Positions 45,390-54,388 of a stretch of DNA of 64,000 bases are shown here, piece by piece; the stretch's first letter is position 1; each line of letters starts with the position of its first letter. The position numbers were made by a program, and so were the translations under genes. The stretch spans positions 55,526-119,525 of the forward strand of contig CAMWQU010000003.1 in the NCBI GenBank assembly GCA_947176535.1, in the 5' to 3' direction. Under the pieces are notes generated by a model. That model saw nothing but the letters and a program-made list of their open reading frames with translations. It did not search any database and was not told the origin of the DNA. This stretch comes from an uncultured Prevotellaceae bacterium. Lineage in GTDB: Bacteria; Bacteroidota; Bacteroidia; Bacteroidales; Bacteroidaceae.

Positions 45390-46373
45390 ATGACCGGAAG
45401 ATACCACGAAACCGACCCCATGAGCGATGTCATCAGCGATGACTACCGCATGTTGCAGATGATAAGCCGCTTCGGCATTACACTGGGCTTCGGCGACCAG
45501 ACGGTGGCCGAGACCTGCACGAAGGCGGGGGTGAACACGGCCACATTCCTGACCGTAGTCAATTTCCTTACCGACACCAATCATGCCCATATCAACGAGA
45601 TGGTGGAGCGGATAGACCTGCCTACGCTGCTCCGCTATCTGGAGAACTCGCACACTTACTTCATCGAATATCGTCTGCCGGCCATCCGCCGCCGCCTTAT
45701 ACAGGCTATCGACATGCGTTCGCAGATTGCCATGCTCATCATAAAGTTCTACGACGAGTACGTCGCAGAGGTCACACGTCACATGCAGTTCGAGAACGCT
45801 CATGTCCATCCTTACGTAAGCGCACTGCTGCAAGGGCACATGGGGCAGCAACGAATTTCCGAAATCACCGGTCAGCACGAGGGCAGTCACACCAGCATCG
45901 ACCGCAGTCTGACGGAATTGAAAAACATCATCATCAAATACTACCCCTCGGATCAGAATGCGGCTTTGCTGAGCGACGTGCTGATGGACATTTACATGAT
46001 GGAGGAGGATTTTCTGAACCACTGCCACATGGAGGACACGCTGTTCACCCAGTGCGTGCGACTGTTGGAAGAGGAGGTCGCCACATCTGCCCGCTCTCCG
46101 GAAGAGGAGATGCCGCTCGAAGAGGGAGGCAACACCGGCGCATCGAAAAAAGAACAGGAGGAAACACTCAGCGAGCGCGAACGGGAGGTCATCCGACTGG
46201 TGGCCATGGGACTGTCAAACAAGGAAATAGCCGACCGTATGTTCATTGCCGTGAACACTGTAATGACACACCGGCGCAACATATCCCGCAAACTCGACAT
46301 ACACGCCGCCGCCGGACTTACCATCTACGCCATCGTCAATGGCATCATCAACGTAGAGGACGTGAAACTGTAA
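45390..46373 (+). CDS. Hemerythrin-like/ScdA-type sensor fused to a LuxR HTH regulator
   Basis: This 327-aa protein has an N-terminal ScdA-like domain (TVAETCTKAGVNTATF), a hemerythrin-like helical bundle with His/Glu ligands (ENSHTYFIEYRL, ENAHVHPYV, QHEGSHTSIDR, CHMEDTLF), and a C-terminal LuxR HTH (about 255-315: LSEREREVIRLVAMGLSNKEIADRMFIAVNTV). A di-iron centre would sense oxygen, nitric oxide or iron. It is divergent from the iron-related porin operon and upstream of NhaD, both candidate targets. Confidence 0.83.
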   Translation: MTGRYHETDPMSDVISDDYRMLQMISRFGITLGFGDQTVAETCTKAGVNTATFLTVVNFLTDTNHAHINEMVERIDLPTLLRYLENSHTYFIEYRLPAIRRRLIQAIDMRSQIAMLIIKFYDEYVAEVTRHMQFENAHVHPYVSALLQGHMGQQRISEITGQHEGSHTSIDRSLTELKNIIIKYYPSDQNAALLSDVLMDIYMMEEDFLNHCHMEDTLFTQCVRLLEEEVATSARSPEEEMPLEEGGNTGASKKEQEETLSEREREVIRLVAMGLSNKEIADRMFIAVNTVMTHRRNISRKLDIHAAAGLTIYAIVNGIINVEDVKL

Positions 46374-46433
46374 TTCCGCCTGTTCCGCAGGTCGCGCAAA
46401 GCGGAACTGTCCGTAAGGTTTTCCCCCGATATA

Positions 46434-46465
46434 TTTGGGAATTTATCCGCTTAATCGTACCTTTG
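46434..46465 (+). promoter_or_regulatory. Promoter of the NhaD-type gene
   Basis: TTTG (46434-46437) and TACCTTTG (46458-46465), 20 nt apart; ATG follows after 24 nt. Confidence 0.65.
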
Positions 46466-46489
46466 CAGGGAATTTAATACACTTTGATT

Positions 46490-47797
46490 ATGGAACACAT
46501 GATTCCGGCTTGGATGCTTATTCCTTTTATCGCGCAGTTATTATGTATTGCCATTCTGCCCCTCACCCGCCTGAACGAATGGTGGGAAAGTAACCTGAAC
46601 AAGCTGTTCATATCGCTCGTACTGGGCCTGCCCGTAGGCGTGTGGCTGTTCCTCAACGGCATGTTCTCCGACCTGGAGCATCAGATGATTTACGATTACG
46701 TGCCGTTCATCCTCCTGCTGATGGCCCTGTTCACCGTCACCGGCGGCATCTGCATCAAGGGCGATCTGAAGCCTACGCCGATTACCAACACCATCATCAT
46801 AGCCATCGGTTGGCTACTGGCCTCGTTCGTGGGTACCACCGGAGCCGCCATGCTGCTCATACGCCTGCTGCTGCAGACCGTCGGCCGGCGCAAATACAAG
46901 GTGCACACCGTCATGTTCTTCATTGCCATCGCGGCCAACTGCGGCGGACTGCTCACGCCTCTGGGCGACCCCCCACTCTTCCTGCTGTTCCAGAAAGGCG
47001 CGCCCTTTGAATGGTTCATGTCCCTGCTGCCCGAATGGGGAATAACCGGCGGACTGCTGCTGGGCATCTACTTCATCATGGATACTTATTATTACAGCAA
47101 GGAAAAACAGGATAGCCCCCTGTACACACCATCCCAAACGAAGATAACAGTCACGGGACTTATCAACATCGTCTGGCTGGCAGGCATCATCCTAAGCACC
47201 ATGTTCGTCAATTCCAAATACATCCCCCGGATAGGCGAACCGGATGCTCCCTTCTACCTGAAACTCTTACGTGAGTGGATTTTCGTCCTCATCATCGCGC
47301 TTTCCATGCTGACCACGAAACGTACCGTTCGGCAGGACAACAAGTTCTCATGGAAACCCATACTGGAAGTGACGTGCGTGTTCCTCGGCATCTTTGCCAC
47401 CATGACACCTGCCCTGATGTTCCTCAAGCAGCATCCGCTGCCCATCCATGAACCCTGGCAGTTTGTCTACACCACGGGCGCGCTGTCGGCCTTCCTCGAC
47501 AATGCTCCCACCGCTATGGTATTCCACACCACCGCCGGCACACTGGACGTTTCCCTCGCAGCCCTTGAGAAAGGTTATGCCATAGCCGGCATCAGCGAAC
47601 AAATTCTGAAAGCCATTTGCATGGGGGCCGTATTCTTCGGTTCACTGACGTACATCGGCAACGGACCCAACTTCATGGTAAAGAGCATCGCTGAGGAAAG
47701 CGGCGTCAGAATGCCTTCCTTCTTCGGCTACATGTTCCGTTTCTCGCTGATTATCCTGCTGCCCGTCTACATTCTGGTGCAGGTAATATGTATCTAA
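46490..47797 (+). CDS. nhaD: Sodium:proton antiporter, NhaD family
   Basis: This 435-aa membrane protein of the ion transporter superfamily has the conserved GGLLTPLGDPPLFLL and SAFLDNAPTAMVF motifs of NhaD/ArsB-like carriers. ATG 46490 is chosen over a TTG two codons earlier. It exchanges Na+ for H+. It lies between the hemerythrin regulator and a modular repeat. Confidence 0.85.
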   Translation: MEHMIPAWMLIPFIAQLLCIAILPLTRLNEWWESNLNKLFISLVLGLPVGVWLFLNGMFSDLEHQMIYDYVPFILLLMALFTVTGGICIKGDLKPTPITNTIIIAIGWLLASFVGTTGAAMLLIRLLLQTVGRRKYKVHTVMFFIAIAANCGGLLTPLGDPPLFLLFQKGAPFEWFMSLLPEWGITGGLLLGIYFIMDTYYYSKEKQDSPLYTPSQTKITVTGLINIVWLAGIILSTMFVNSKYIPRIGEPDAPFYLKLLREWIFVLIIALSMLTTKRTVRQDNKFSWKPILEVTCVFLGIFATMTPALMFLKQHPLPIHEPWQFVYTTGALSAFLDNAPTAMVFHTTAGTLDVSLAALEKGYAIAGISEQILKAICMGAVFFGSLTYIGNGPNFMVKSIAEESGVRMPSFFGYMFRFSLIILLPVYILVQVICI

Positions 47798-47828
47798 ATT
47801 AAGGTTATCTTTCGTCCCTGCCCTTAGG

Positions 47829-47906
47829 AGGACTTTATTATTCGGTCGTGAGCGGTTAATTATTCGGTCGCCTTTGAATAATTAACCGGTCACGACCGAA
47901 TAAACT
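47829..47906 (+). repeat. Modular palindromic repeat, copy 3
   Basis: Same frame as copy 1, with linkers ggtcg.tgagc, ggtcg.ccttt and ggtca.cgacc. It lies 31 bp after nhaD. Confidence 0.9.
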
Positions 47907-48030
47907 ATATGACCCCGGCACAGAGGTCGGCCGATAAGCAAACAAAGAAGAGCCGCCCCGGAAATTGCAAGGCGGCGTAATAGGGTAATCAAGTCTAAAA
48001 GAGTCTAAGCGGAAACCCGGCCAAACGGTG

Positions 48031-48600
48031 TCAATAATCCAACAGGCGACCGTCATCGTGCCAGTCGCCTATCATATCGCCGCGTTCACTTGCTTCAATA
48101 AGTTTTTTCAGGCGGCTTTGAAAGATGGAGGGACAGGCTTTGTTGCGTTGGATGTTGTCAATCCTCACCCGTTGGTACAGGCCGGGAAAGGCACAAAAGT
48201 TGCTCCATGCCACAGGATAGGCCTTGAAGGCTTCAAGGATTTCGGGTGAGAACATAAATTCGGCATCAAGGTTCGGAAGGGCTGCCCGACCGCTATCGGT
48301 CATCAGTCCCAACTTTTCGAGCCGCCGGCATCGCTCCTTGTTCAGTTCCGACCAGTAACTGTTCTTCGACCGCCGGCCAAAGCGTTGCAAGGAGACGCCA
48401 TCGACATTCTTCAGCGTCGAATCTATCCAACCGAAACACAAAGCCTCTTCAACGGCATCGAGATACCGGACGATACCGTCCGACTGCATTTTTCCTTTCT
48501 TTACAGGAAGCCAGCATTCAGTGGCGACCGAGGCATTTGCCCGCAGCCATTGCCTAAATTCCTCCCTCGTCGTACAGGTCAGTCGGTTTACAATCTCCAT
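48031..48600 (-). CDS. YdeI/OmpD-associated family protein
   Basis: From ATG 48600 it is 189 aa. The sequence (TREEFRQWLRANASVATECWLPVKKGK, YLDAVEEALCFGWIDSTLKNVDGVSLQRFGRRSKNSYWSELNKERCRRLEKLGLM) matches the YdeI-like family, whose function is unclear though often linked to stress or bacteriocin tolerance. The longer frame begins inside the neighbouring gene and is rejected. Confidence 0.8.
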   Translation of the reverse strand: MEIVNRLTCTTREEFRQWLRANASVATECWLPVKKGKMQSDGIVRYLDAVEEALCFGWIDSTLKNVDGVSLQRFGRRSKNSYWSELNKERCRRLEKLGLMTDSGRAALPNLDAEFMFSPEILEAFKAYPVAWSNFCAFPGLYQRVRIDNIQRNKACPSIFQSRLKKLIEASERGDMIGDWHDDGRLLDY

Positions 48601-48613
48601 TGCCGCTGCAAGG

Positions 48614-49279
48614 TCAGAATCGCTTGGGATTGTAGTCGGCGATGATGCGACAAATATCGATGGACTTATACCCCCAGTCGGAAACATTGTACTCCCCGTT
48701 TTCAATTCTGCTGCTCACTTCGGGATCGTCACTGAAGTAGAACCTGGCCCACTTCTTGACATCGCTGTCCTTCTCGGGGATGTGAGACGGGTATTCACTG
48801 CCTTTTTTAAGAACATAATACTTACTTGTATACGAATACAGGCTGTTGAAGTTGAACCTCAGTCGCCCCCATCTGAAACTTGGGCGACCGACTTCAATCC
48901 AGTAGGAGGCGTTGGAGGCCAGTTGCTCGCAGCAGAGCCAAATCGCATAGGGAGTCACGCCCGTGACTGCTCCCGTCGTCAAGTCCATGATTTCCATCCG
49001 GAAAGCCTTGAACAAATGCTTCTCCTCGGGATGCTTCTTATTCCAAAGAATGATGCAGTCGATGCTGTCGGTCTCAAGTTTCTGCTTCTTGCCATTGATT
49101 TTGACCTTAACCTTTTTGTCCTGCATGAGCGGCATTTCAAAAGGAACCGAATCGAACTGCGAGCCGTTTTTAAGGAGGATATTGCCGATGGCACTTGTAC
49201 CGGAACCCAATGCGTAGACCTTGCTAAGGCAACCCAGTCCGACAAACACAACGAGAAAAGAAAGGATTTTCAGTTTCAT
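48614..49279 (-). CDS. Secreted protein of unknown function
   Basis: This 221-aa protein has a signal peptide (LSKVYA) and a mixed body with Lys-rich strands (QDKKVKVKINGKKQKL) and a Trp/Tyr-rich end. It resembles small exported proteins with a self-contained fold seen in Bacteroidales, but I cannot name a family. Its stop is 14 nt before the YdeI-like ATG. Confidence 0.65.
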   Translation of the reverse strand: MKLKILSFLVVFVGLGCLSKVYALGSGTSAIGNILLKNGSQFDSVPFEMPLMQDKKVKVKINGKKQKLETDSIDCIILWNKKHPEEKHLFKAFRMEIMDLTTGAVTGVTPYAIWLCCEQLASNASYWIEVGRPSFRWGRLRFNFNSLYSYTSKYYVLKKGSEYPSHIPEKDSDVKKWARFYFSDDPEVSSRIENGEYNVSDWGYKSIDICRIIADYNPKRF

Positions 49280-49321
49280 TACAGGGACAAACTAAGAATT
49301 TAACACTTCACTACCAACAGA

Positions 49322-49362
49322 AAATCCGGTTCCGCTCTCTGAATCAAGCGTAAACCGGATTT
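49322..49362 (-). terminator. Hairpin after tRNA-Ser
   Basis: AAATCCGGTT (49322-49331) and AACCGGATTT (49353-49362) form a 10-bp stem with a 21-nt loop and a short T-run on the minus strand. Confidence 0.45.
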
Positions 49363-49395
49363 CATTTCCCGGCTTGATTATCAAGCCCTACTGTG

Positions 49396-49482
49396 CGGAG
49401 AGACTGGGATTCGAACCCAGGGTACAGTCGCCCGTACGCCGCATTTCGAGTGCGGTCCATTCGACCTCTCTGGCATCTCTCC
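49396..49482 (-). tRNA. tRNA-Ser (anticodon CGA)
   Basis: A minus-strand cloverleaf of 87 nt has acceptor GGAGAGA/TCTCTCC, a D arm, an anticodon stem CCGCA/TGCGG with loop CTCGAAA (anticodon CGA), a long variable arm and a T arm with GGTTCGAATCC. The long variable arm confirms Ser. CCA is not encoded. Confidence 0.95.
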
Positions 49483-49499
49483 AATAAAAGATTCTTCGT

Positions 49500-49976
49500 T
49501 CACTCCGGATAGTGGAGATTCTCCTCGCGGATGTTCTCCAGTGTTTCCAGATATTTGCGGGCTTCCCAACGCGCCATCGGCAAATCGTGCATCAGATAGT
49601 TTCCGCAGTCACGAGGGGCCGCACCCGGCACTTCCCCGTCGAAATTTGCGATGAAACGGAATGTTTTTATCATCACCTCCACGATGTCGCGGCTCTCCAG
49701 GTCGCCCCTCATGAGCAGATAACATCCCGTGGCACATCCCATCGGGCCCCAGTAGATGATGCGACTCTTCCACATCTCGTCGTTCCGCAGATAGGTGGCA
49801 GCCAAGTGCTCTATCGTATGTAAGGCTCCGAAGCCCATGGCAGGCTCCCGGTTGGGCTCTTTCATGCGGATGTCGAAAGTAGTCACCACTTCACCTCCCA
49901 CCTCGTCCTTGCGGCTGACATAAATGCCTCTCTGGAGGCACTCGTGGTTGATAGCGAAACTGGGTATCTTGTCCAT
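49500..49976 (-). CDS. luxS: S-ribosylhomocysteine lyase
   Basis: From ATG 49976 it is 158 aa with the metal motif HTIEH (53-57) and the third ligand in GPMGCATGCYLL. It cleaves S-ribosylhomocysteine to homocysteine and DPD (AI-2 precursor). The GTG at 49985 lies inside the -7 element, so ATG 49976 is used. Confidence 0.95.
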   Translation of the reverse strand: MDKIPSFAINHECLQRGIYVSRKDEVGGEVVTTFDIRMKEPNREPAMGFGALHTIEHLAATYLRNDEMWKSRIIYWGPMGCATGCYLLMRGDLESRDIVEVMIKTFRFIANFDGEVPGAAPRDCGNYLMHDLPMARWEARKYLETLENIREENLHYPE

Positions 49977-49983
49977 CTCAGGC

Positions 49984-49991
49984 ACAAAAGT
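49984..49991 (-). promoter_or_regulatory. -7 element, near-leaderless, for luxS
   Basis: Minus-strand TACTTTTG, 8 nt before the ATG. Confidence 0.5.
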
Positions 49992-50087
49992 AGTAAATAT
50001 TTATGAACTACGCTGCCTGATGGGCAGTTTTTTTTCATTTATTACGTACTTTCAGGCCGTTTGTTTCGTTGTATCTACATAAAAGAG

Positions 50088-50095
50088 TATATTTG
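50088..50095 (+). promoter_or_regulatory. -7 element for the rml operon
   Basis: TATATTTG, 22 nt before the rmlA ATG. Confidence 0.5.
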
Positions 50096-50116
50096 TACAT
50101 TAAATCTGTCATCCCT

Positions 50117-51022
50117 ATGAAAGGTATCGTTTTAGCCGGAGGTAGCGGCACGCGCCTCTATCCCATCACGAAGGGCGTTTCGAAGCAGATGCTTCCCATC
50201 TACGACAAACCCATGGTTTACTACCCCATTTCGGTGCTGATGACAGCCGGAATCCGCGAAATCCTCATCATTTCCACCCCTTACGACCTGCCGGGGTTCC
50301 GCCGTCTGCTGGGCGACGGAAGCGACTTCGGCGTACATTTCGAGTATGCCGAGCAGCCCAGTCCCGACGGTCTGGCGCAGGCGTTTATCATCGGTCGTGA
50401 GTTCATCGGCGACGATGCGGCCTGTTTGGTTCTGGGTGACAACATCTTCCACGGGGCAGGCTTCTCGAAGATGCTCCATCAGGCCGTGGAGACGGCCGAG
50501 CAGGAGAAGAAAGCCACCGTATTCGGTTACCGGGTGAACGACCCCGAACGCTACGGCGTGGCGGAGTTCGACAAGCAGGGCAACTGTCTGTCGATAGAGG
50601 AGAAACCGGAGCACCCGAAGTCGAGCTATGCCGTCGTGGGCCTCTACTTCTACCCCAACAAGGTGGTGGACGTGGCCTCCCGCATCAAGCCCTCGGCACG
50701 TGGCGAACTGGAGATTACGACGGTCAATCAGGAGTTTCTCCGCGACGGAGAACTGAAAGTGCAGACCCTCGGCAGGGGTTTTGCATGGCTCGACACGGGC
50801 ACCCACGAATCGCTCAGCGAGGCCAGCACATACATCGAGGTGCTGGAGAAGCGGCAGGGCCTGAAAGTGGGATGTCTGGAAGGCATTGCCTACCGCAACG
50901 GATGGATTACGGAGGAACGGCTGCGGCAGGTGGCACAGCCGATGCTCAAGAATCAGTACGGGCAGTATCTGCTGAAAGTGATAGATGACGTGAAACGGTT
51001 CGGCACCGACACGTTAGATTAA
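50117..51022 (+). CDS. rmlA: Glucose-1-phosphate thymidylyltransferase
   Basis: From ATG 50117 it is 301 aa with [23 protein letters not shown] (nucleotide binding), [10 protein letters not shown] and the typical EEKPEHPKS. It makes dTDP-glucose, first step to dTDP-rhamnose. The start at 50069 would add 16 non-family residues. Confidence 0.96.
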   Translation: MKGIVLAGGSGTRLYPITKGVSKQMLPIYDKPMVYYPISVLMTAGIREILIISTPYDLPGFRRLLGDGSDFGVHFEYAEQPSPDGLAQAFIIGREFIGDDAACLVLGDNIFHGAGFSKMLHQAVETAEQEKKATVFGYRVNDPERYGVAEFDKQGNCLSIEEKPEHPKSSYAVVGLYFYPNKVVDVASRIKPSARGELEITTVNQEFLRDGELKVQTLGRGFAWLDTGTHESLSEASTYIEVLEKRQGLKVGCLEGIAYRNGWITEERLRQVAQPMLKNQYGQYLLKVIDDVKRFGTDTLD

Positions 51023-51044
51023 CGAACACGCTTAATTTTTACTC

Positions 51045-51947
51045 GTGAATATACTTGTAACAGGTGCCAACGGGCAATTAGGCCGGGAAATGCGAATCGT
51101 CAGCCGGCACTCGACAGACCGCTACATCTTCACGGACGTAGTGGAAGCCGGGGACGTGGAGACTGTGTTGCTCGACATGACGGATCGCGAGGCGGTGAAC
51201 CGCCTTGTGGACGCAGAAAAGGTCGATTTCATCGTAAATTGTGCGGCTTACACCAACGTGGAGAAAGCCGAAACGGATGTGGAAACGTGCCGACGGCTGA
51301 ATGCTGCGGCACCTCAGATTCTGGCCGAAGCCATGCAGCGCGTCGGCGGGCTGCTCATACACATCAGCACGGACTACGTGTTCGGTGGCGACCCCTATAA
51401 CGTGCCCTGCCGCGAGGAGCAGAAGGGCACCCCTACGGGCATATACGGCCTGACGAAACTGGAAGGCGAACAGGCCATTGCGGCAGCGGGATGCGCCTAC
51501 GTCATTCTGCGCACGGCATGGCTCTACTCCGAGTATGGCAAGAACTTCGTGAAGACAATGCTCGCGCTGACGGCCACAAAACCGCAACTAAAGGTCGTTT
51601 TCGACCAGTGTGGCACACCTACCTACGCCCTGGATTTGGCAGAGGCGATAGCCGTCATCCTTGAAAATGCCAAAGGCCGGATAGCAAACGGGAAAGCCCC
51701 ACAGACCGGCATATTCCATTACTCCAATGAGGGCGTATGCTCGTGGTTCGACTTCACCAAGGCGATTGCCCGGATAGCAGGCAACACCGAATGCGACATA
51801 CAGCCCTGCCACAGCGACGAATTTCCGAGCAGCGTCCACCGTCCGGCTTATTCGGTACTCGACAAGACAAAAATCAAAGAGACGTTCGGCCTGACCGTTC
51901 CCTACTGGACGGACAGTCTGCGTAAATGTATAGCAAACCTGAAATAA
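51045..51947 (+). CDS. rmlD: dTDP-4-dehydrorhamnose reductase
   Basis: This 300-aa SDR starts with GTG; it has GANGQLGREM, STDYVFGG and the YGLTKLEGE active-site motif. It catalyses the last step to dTDP-L-rhamnose. It sits between rmlA and rmlB (1 nt before rmlB). Confidence 0.94.
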   Translation: MNILVTGANGQLGREMRIVSRHSTDRYIFTDVVEAGDVETVLLDMTDREAVNRLVDAEKVDFIVNCAAYTNVEKAETDVETCRRLNAAAPQILAEAMQRVGGLLIHISTDYVFGGDPYNVPCREEQKGTPTGIYGLTKLEGEQAIAAAGCAYVILRTAWLYSEYGKNFVKTMLALTATKPQLKVVFDQCGTPTYALDLAEAIAVILENAKGRIANGKAPQTGIFHYSNEGVCSWFDFTKAIARIAGNTECDIQPCHSDEFPSSVHRPAYSVLDKTKIKETFGLTVPYWTDSLRKCIANLK

Positions 51948-51948
51948 C

Positions 51949-53082
51949 ATGAAAAGTATAGTCATCACCGGCGGCGCCGGTTTCATCGGCAACCACGTAG
52001 TGCGCCTGTTCGTGAATAAATATCCCGAATACAAAATCATTTGCCTCGACAAGCTCACTTACGCGGGCAATTTGGAGAACCTGAAGGATGTGGAGCAGGC
52101 ACCCAACTACAAGTTTGTGCGCATGGACATCTGCGACTTCGACGCATTCAGCAAGCTGATGCGGGACGAACAGGTGGACGGCATCATCCATCTGGCCGCC
52201 GAGAGCCACGTAGACCGCTCCATCAAAGACCCGTTCACCTTTGCACGCACCAACGTGATGGGCACGCTCAGCCTCCTGCAGGCGGCGAAAGGTTATTGGG
52301 AGTCGCTGCCGGAGAAGTACGAGGGCAAACGCTTCTACCACATCTCCACCGACGAAGTGTATGGCGCACTGGAAATGACACACCCCGAGGGCATAGAGCC
52401 GCCTTTCACCACGACAGCTTCTTCCGAGAGCCACCATCTGGCCTACGGAGAGACGTTTTTCACCGAAGATCTGAAGTACCTGCCTCACTCGCCGTACTCG
52501 GCCTCGAAGGCTTCCAGCGACCACTTCGTGCGAGCTTTCCACGACACCTACGGTATGCCCACCATAGTCACCAACTGTTCCAACAACTACGGGCCGTACC
52601 AGTTTCCGGAGAAACTGATTCCTCTGTTCATCAACAATATACGTAACCGCAAGCCGCTCCCTGTCTACGGCAAGGGGGAGAACGTGCGTGACTGGCTGTA
52701 CGTCGAGGACCACGCGCGAGCTATAGACCTCATTTTCCACAAAGGACGCATTGCCGACACGTACAATATCGGTGGCTTCAACGAATGGAAGAACATCGAC
52801 ATCATCAAGCTCGTGATAAAGACCGTAGACCGATTGCTGGGGCGTCCCGAAGGTGCTGACTTCGACCTCATTACCTACGTGACTGACCGGGCCGGACACG
52901 ATCTGCGCTACGCCATCGACAGCCGCAAGCTACAGCGCGAACTCGGTTGGGAGCCGTCGCTCCAGTTCGAAGAGGGCATTGAGCGCACCGTTCGCTGGTA
53001 TCTGGAGCATCGGGAATGGATGGAGCGCATCACGTCGGGCGAATACGAAAAGTATTACGAGTCGATGTACGCCAACCGGTAA
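51949..53082 (+). CDS. rmlB: dTDP-glucose 4,6-dehydratase
   Basis: This 377-aa SDR has TGGAGFIGNHVV, HLAAESHVDRSI, the SPYSASKASSDH active site (Tyr/Lys) and NCSNNYGPYQFPEKLI. It dehydrates dTDP-glucose. Full length. The epimerase rmlC is not in this cluster. Confidence 0.96.
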   Translation: MKSIVITGGAGFIGNHVVRLFVNKYPEYKIICLDKLTYAGNLENLKDVEQAPNYKFVRMDICDFDAFSKLMRDEQVDGIIHLAAESHVDRSIKDPFTFARTNVMGTLSLLQAAKGYWESLPEKYEGKRFYHISTDEVYGALEMTHPEGIEPPFTTTASSESHHLAYGETFFTEDLKYLPHSPYSASKASSDHFVRAFHDTYGMPTIVTNCSNNYGPYQFPEKLIPLFINNIRNRKPLPVYGKGENVRDWLYVEDHARAIDLIFHKGRIADTYNIGGFNEWKNIDIIKLVIKTVDRLLGRPEGADFDLITYVTDRAGHDLRYAIDSRKLQRELGWEPSLQFEEGIERTVRWYLEHREWMERITSGEYEKYYESMYANR

Positions 53083-53145
53083 ACCGCTCCGAACAAACCA
53101 CCTATATAAACAAGAATCGTGCGCGTGGGGCACGACCCCGCCCAA

Positions 53146-53179
53146 TCCATAGCGGGACGAGGCTCCGTCCCGCTATGGA
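53146..53179. repeat. Palindromic repeat (TCCATAGCGGGACGG family), copy 2
   Basis: Short form of the element at 42478-42533; the same TCCATAGCGGGAC arms enclose a 5-nt loop, followed by a degenerate copy of the caatagg segment. Confidence 0.8.
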
Positions 53180-53249
53180 CTGAGGCTCGACAATAGTATG
53201 GACGAAGCCGAGACAATAGGGCGACCTTTTCCATGAGACCGCGAATAAG

Positions 53250-53289
53250 AAAAAAAATGAAACGGCGACGCTGAGTAGCGTCGCCGTTT
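53250..53289 (-). terminator. Terminator of the BRO-family gene
   Basis: AAACGGCGACGC (53260-53271) pairs with 53278-53289; on the minus strand a run of T follows. Confidence 0.85.
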
Positions 53290-53295
53290 AGTTTG

Positions 53296-54147
53296 TCATT
53301 CGTCATTATCTTGTTCGAGCTGTGTCGTTGCTTTCGCCTCCAGCACCTGCCGGGCATTCACCGAAGAGATTACCGAACGTCCCAACTGAGTCTCCAACTG
53401 CTTGCGGGCCGCTTTCGCTACGCCTCCGCCACTTTTGGCCACACGTTTGCTTTGAATCAGGCCACTGGGTTGCTGCTGCTTGGATATTTCCGTCGTGGCG
53501 GCCTCTGCTAATGTGTTCAGAGCCAATTCAAGGTTGGTCATGTTGTCCCGCAAACTCTCTTTTCTGAGACCCTTGAAGCGTTTGTAGTTCTTCGTCGTGA
53601 GGCCCGCCCATTCTTGCGTGATAATATCCGTGAGCGTGGCATACTGCTGCCCCTCAATGCCGCAACGCTGCCACTCGTCAGTCAGTTCCTTACGCACCTC
53701 TATGCTCTTCAGACGCTGGTTAATCCACTGTTCGGAATAGCCCAGTCGTCTGTAATCGGTCATCGCCTGCTGTATGGACAATTCGGGGTCTTGTATTTGG
53801 TCAAGACGATCGCTCGCTACCTGCGCCATCCACAACTTAAAAGGTTCAGCTTTAGGTGAAGGTATCGACTGAATCAGACGAAATAGTTGTTCGGTATCCG
53901 CCACATCGGTCAAGCGCATCTTGCCATCGGTAGCCCGCATTTTCAACTGGTGACAATTTGTCACCGTTTCATTGCCCTCCTCCTTTAAACGTTGTTTCAG
54001 TTTGTTCCAGTACTTCCGACCATCCACGCTGTCTGTCAGTACGCCGACAACATCGACTACCGAAAAATACCATTTCTCCTGCTCGTCATCCCACACGGTG
54101 CGCACTTTGCGCTGTTCAAATAGCTGTATGGTCTGCTTCTTTGTCAT
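53296..54147 (-). CDS. BRO family (Bro-N) protein, DinD-like
   Basis: This 283-aa protein has an N-terminal Bro-N-like domain (VRTVWDDEQEKWYFSVVDVVGVLTDSVDGRKYW, RLTDVADTEQLFRLIQSIPSPKAEPFKLWMAQVASDR) and a helical C-terminus. Bro-N proteins bind DNA and are frequent in phages and mobile DNA; chromosomal copies resemble DinD. It is a single gene with no phage neighbours. Confidence 0.82.
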   Translation of the reverse strand: MTKKQTIQLFEQRKVRTVWDDEQEKWYFSVVDVVGVLTDSVDGRKYWNKLKQRLKEEGNETVTNCHQLKMRATDGKMRLTDVADTEQLFRLIQSIPSPKAEPFKLWMAQVASDRLDQIQDPELSIQQAMTDYRRLGYSEQWINQRLKSIEVRKELTDEWQRCGIEGQQYATLTDIITQEWAGLTTKNYKRFKGLRKESLRDNMTNLELALNTLAEAATTEISKQQQPSGLIQSKRVAKSGGGVAKAARKQLETQLGRSVISSVNARQVLEAKATTQLEQDNDE

Positions 54148-54164
54148 AACATTTCAGTTTTATG

Positions 54165-54172
54165 CAAATATA
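54165..54172 (-). promoter_or_regulatory. -7 element for the BRO-family gene
   Basis: Minus-strand TATATTTG, 18 nt before the ATG. Confidence 0.5.
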
Positions 54173-54267
54173 CGTTTTATTTGTTCATCTTCCTACTGCA
54201 TCAGTCTTTTTCTTACAAACTATTTTCTGAGTCCGATAGTAAGAAATGGATTCCCTCCGCAAGGCAC

Positions 54268-54314
54268 AAAAAGAGAGTCGCATTTGACCATTTCATCGGT
54301 CAAATGCGGCTCTT
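54268..54314 (-). terminator. Terminator hairpin after the DUF4353 operon
   Basis: Near-perfect stem with arms AGAGTCGCATTTGACC-like and GGTCAAATGCGGCTCT, with T-runs on both sides; serves the operon end. Confidence 0.7.
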
Positions 54315-54388
54315 TTGCTATTTACCGGATTGTAACGGTTCTTTCGGCAGTATCAGTAGAAAAGATAGACTTTCGTCACGAATGGTCG

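Noticed and set aside
49381..49569. 62-codon minus-strand ORF
   Set aside because: It covers the tRNA-Ser gene.
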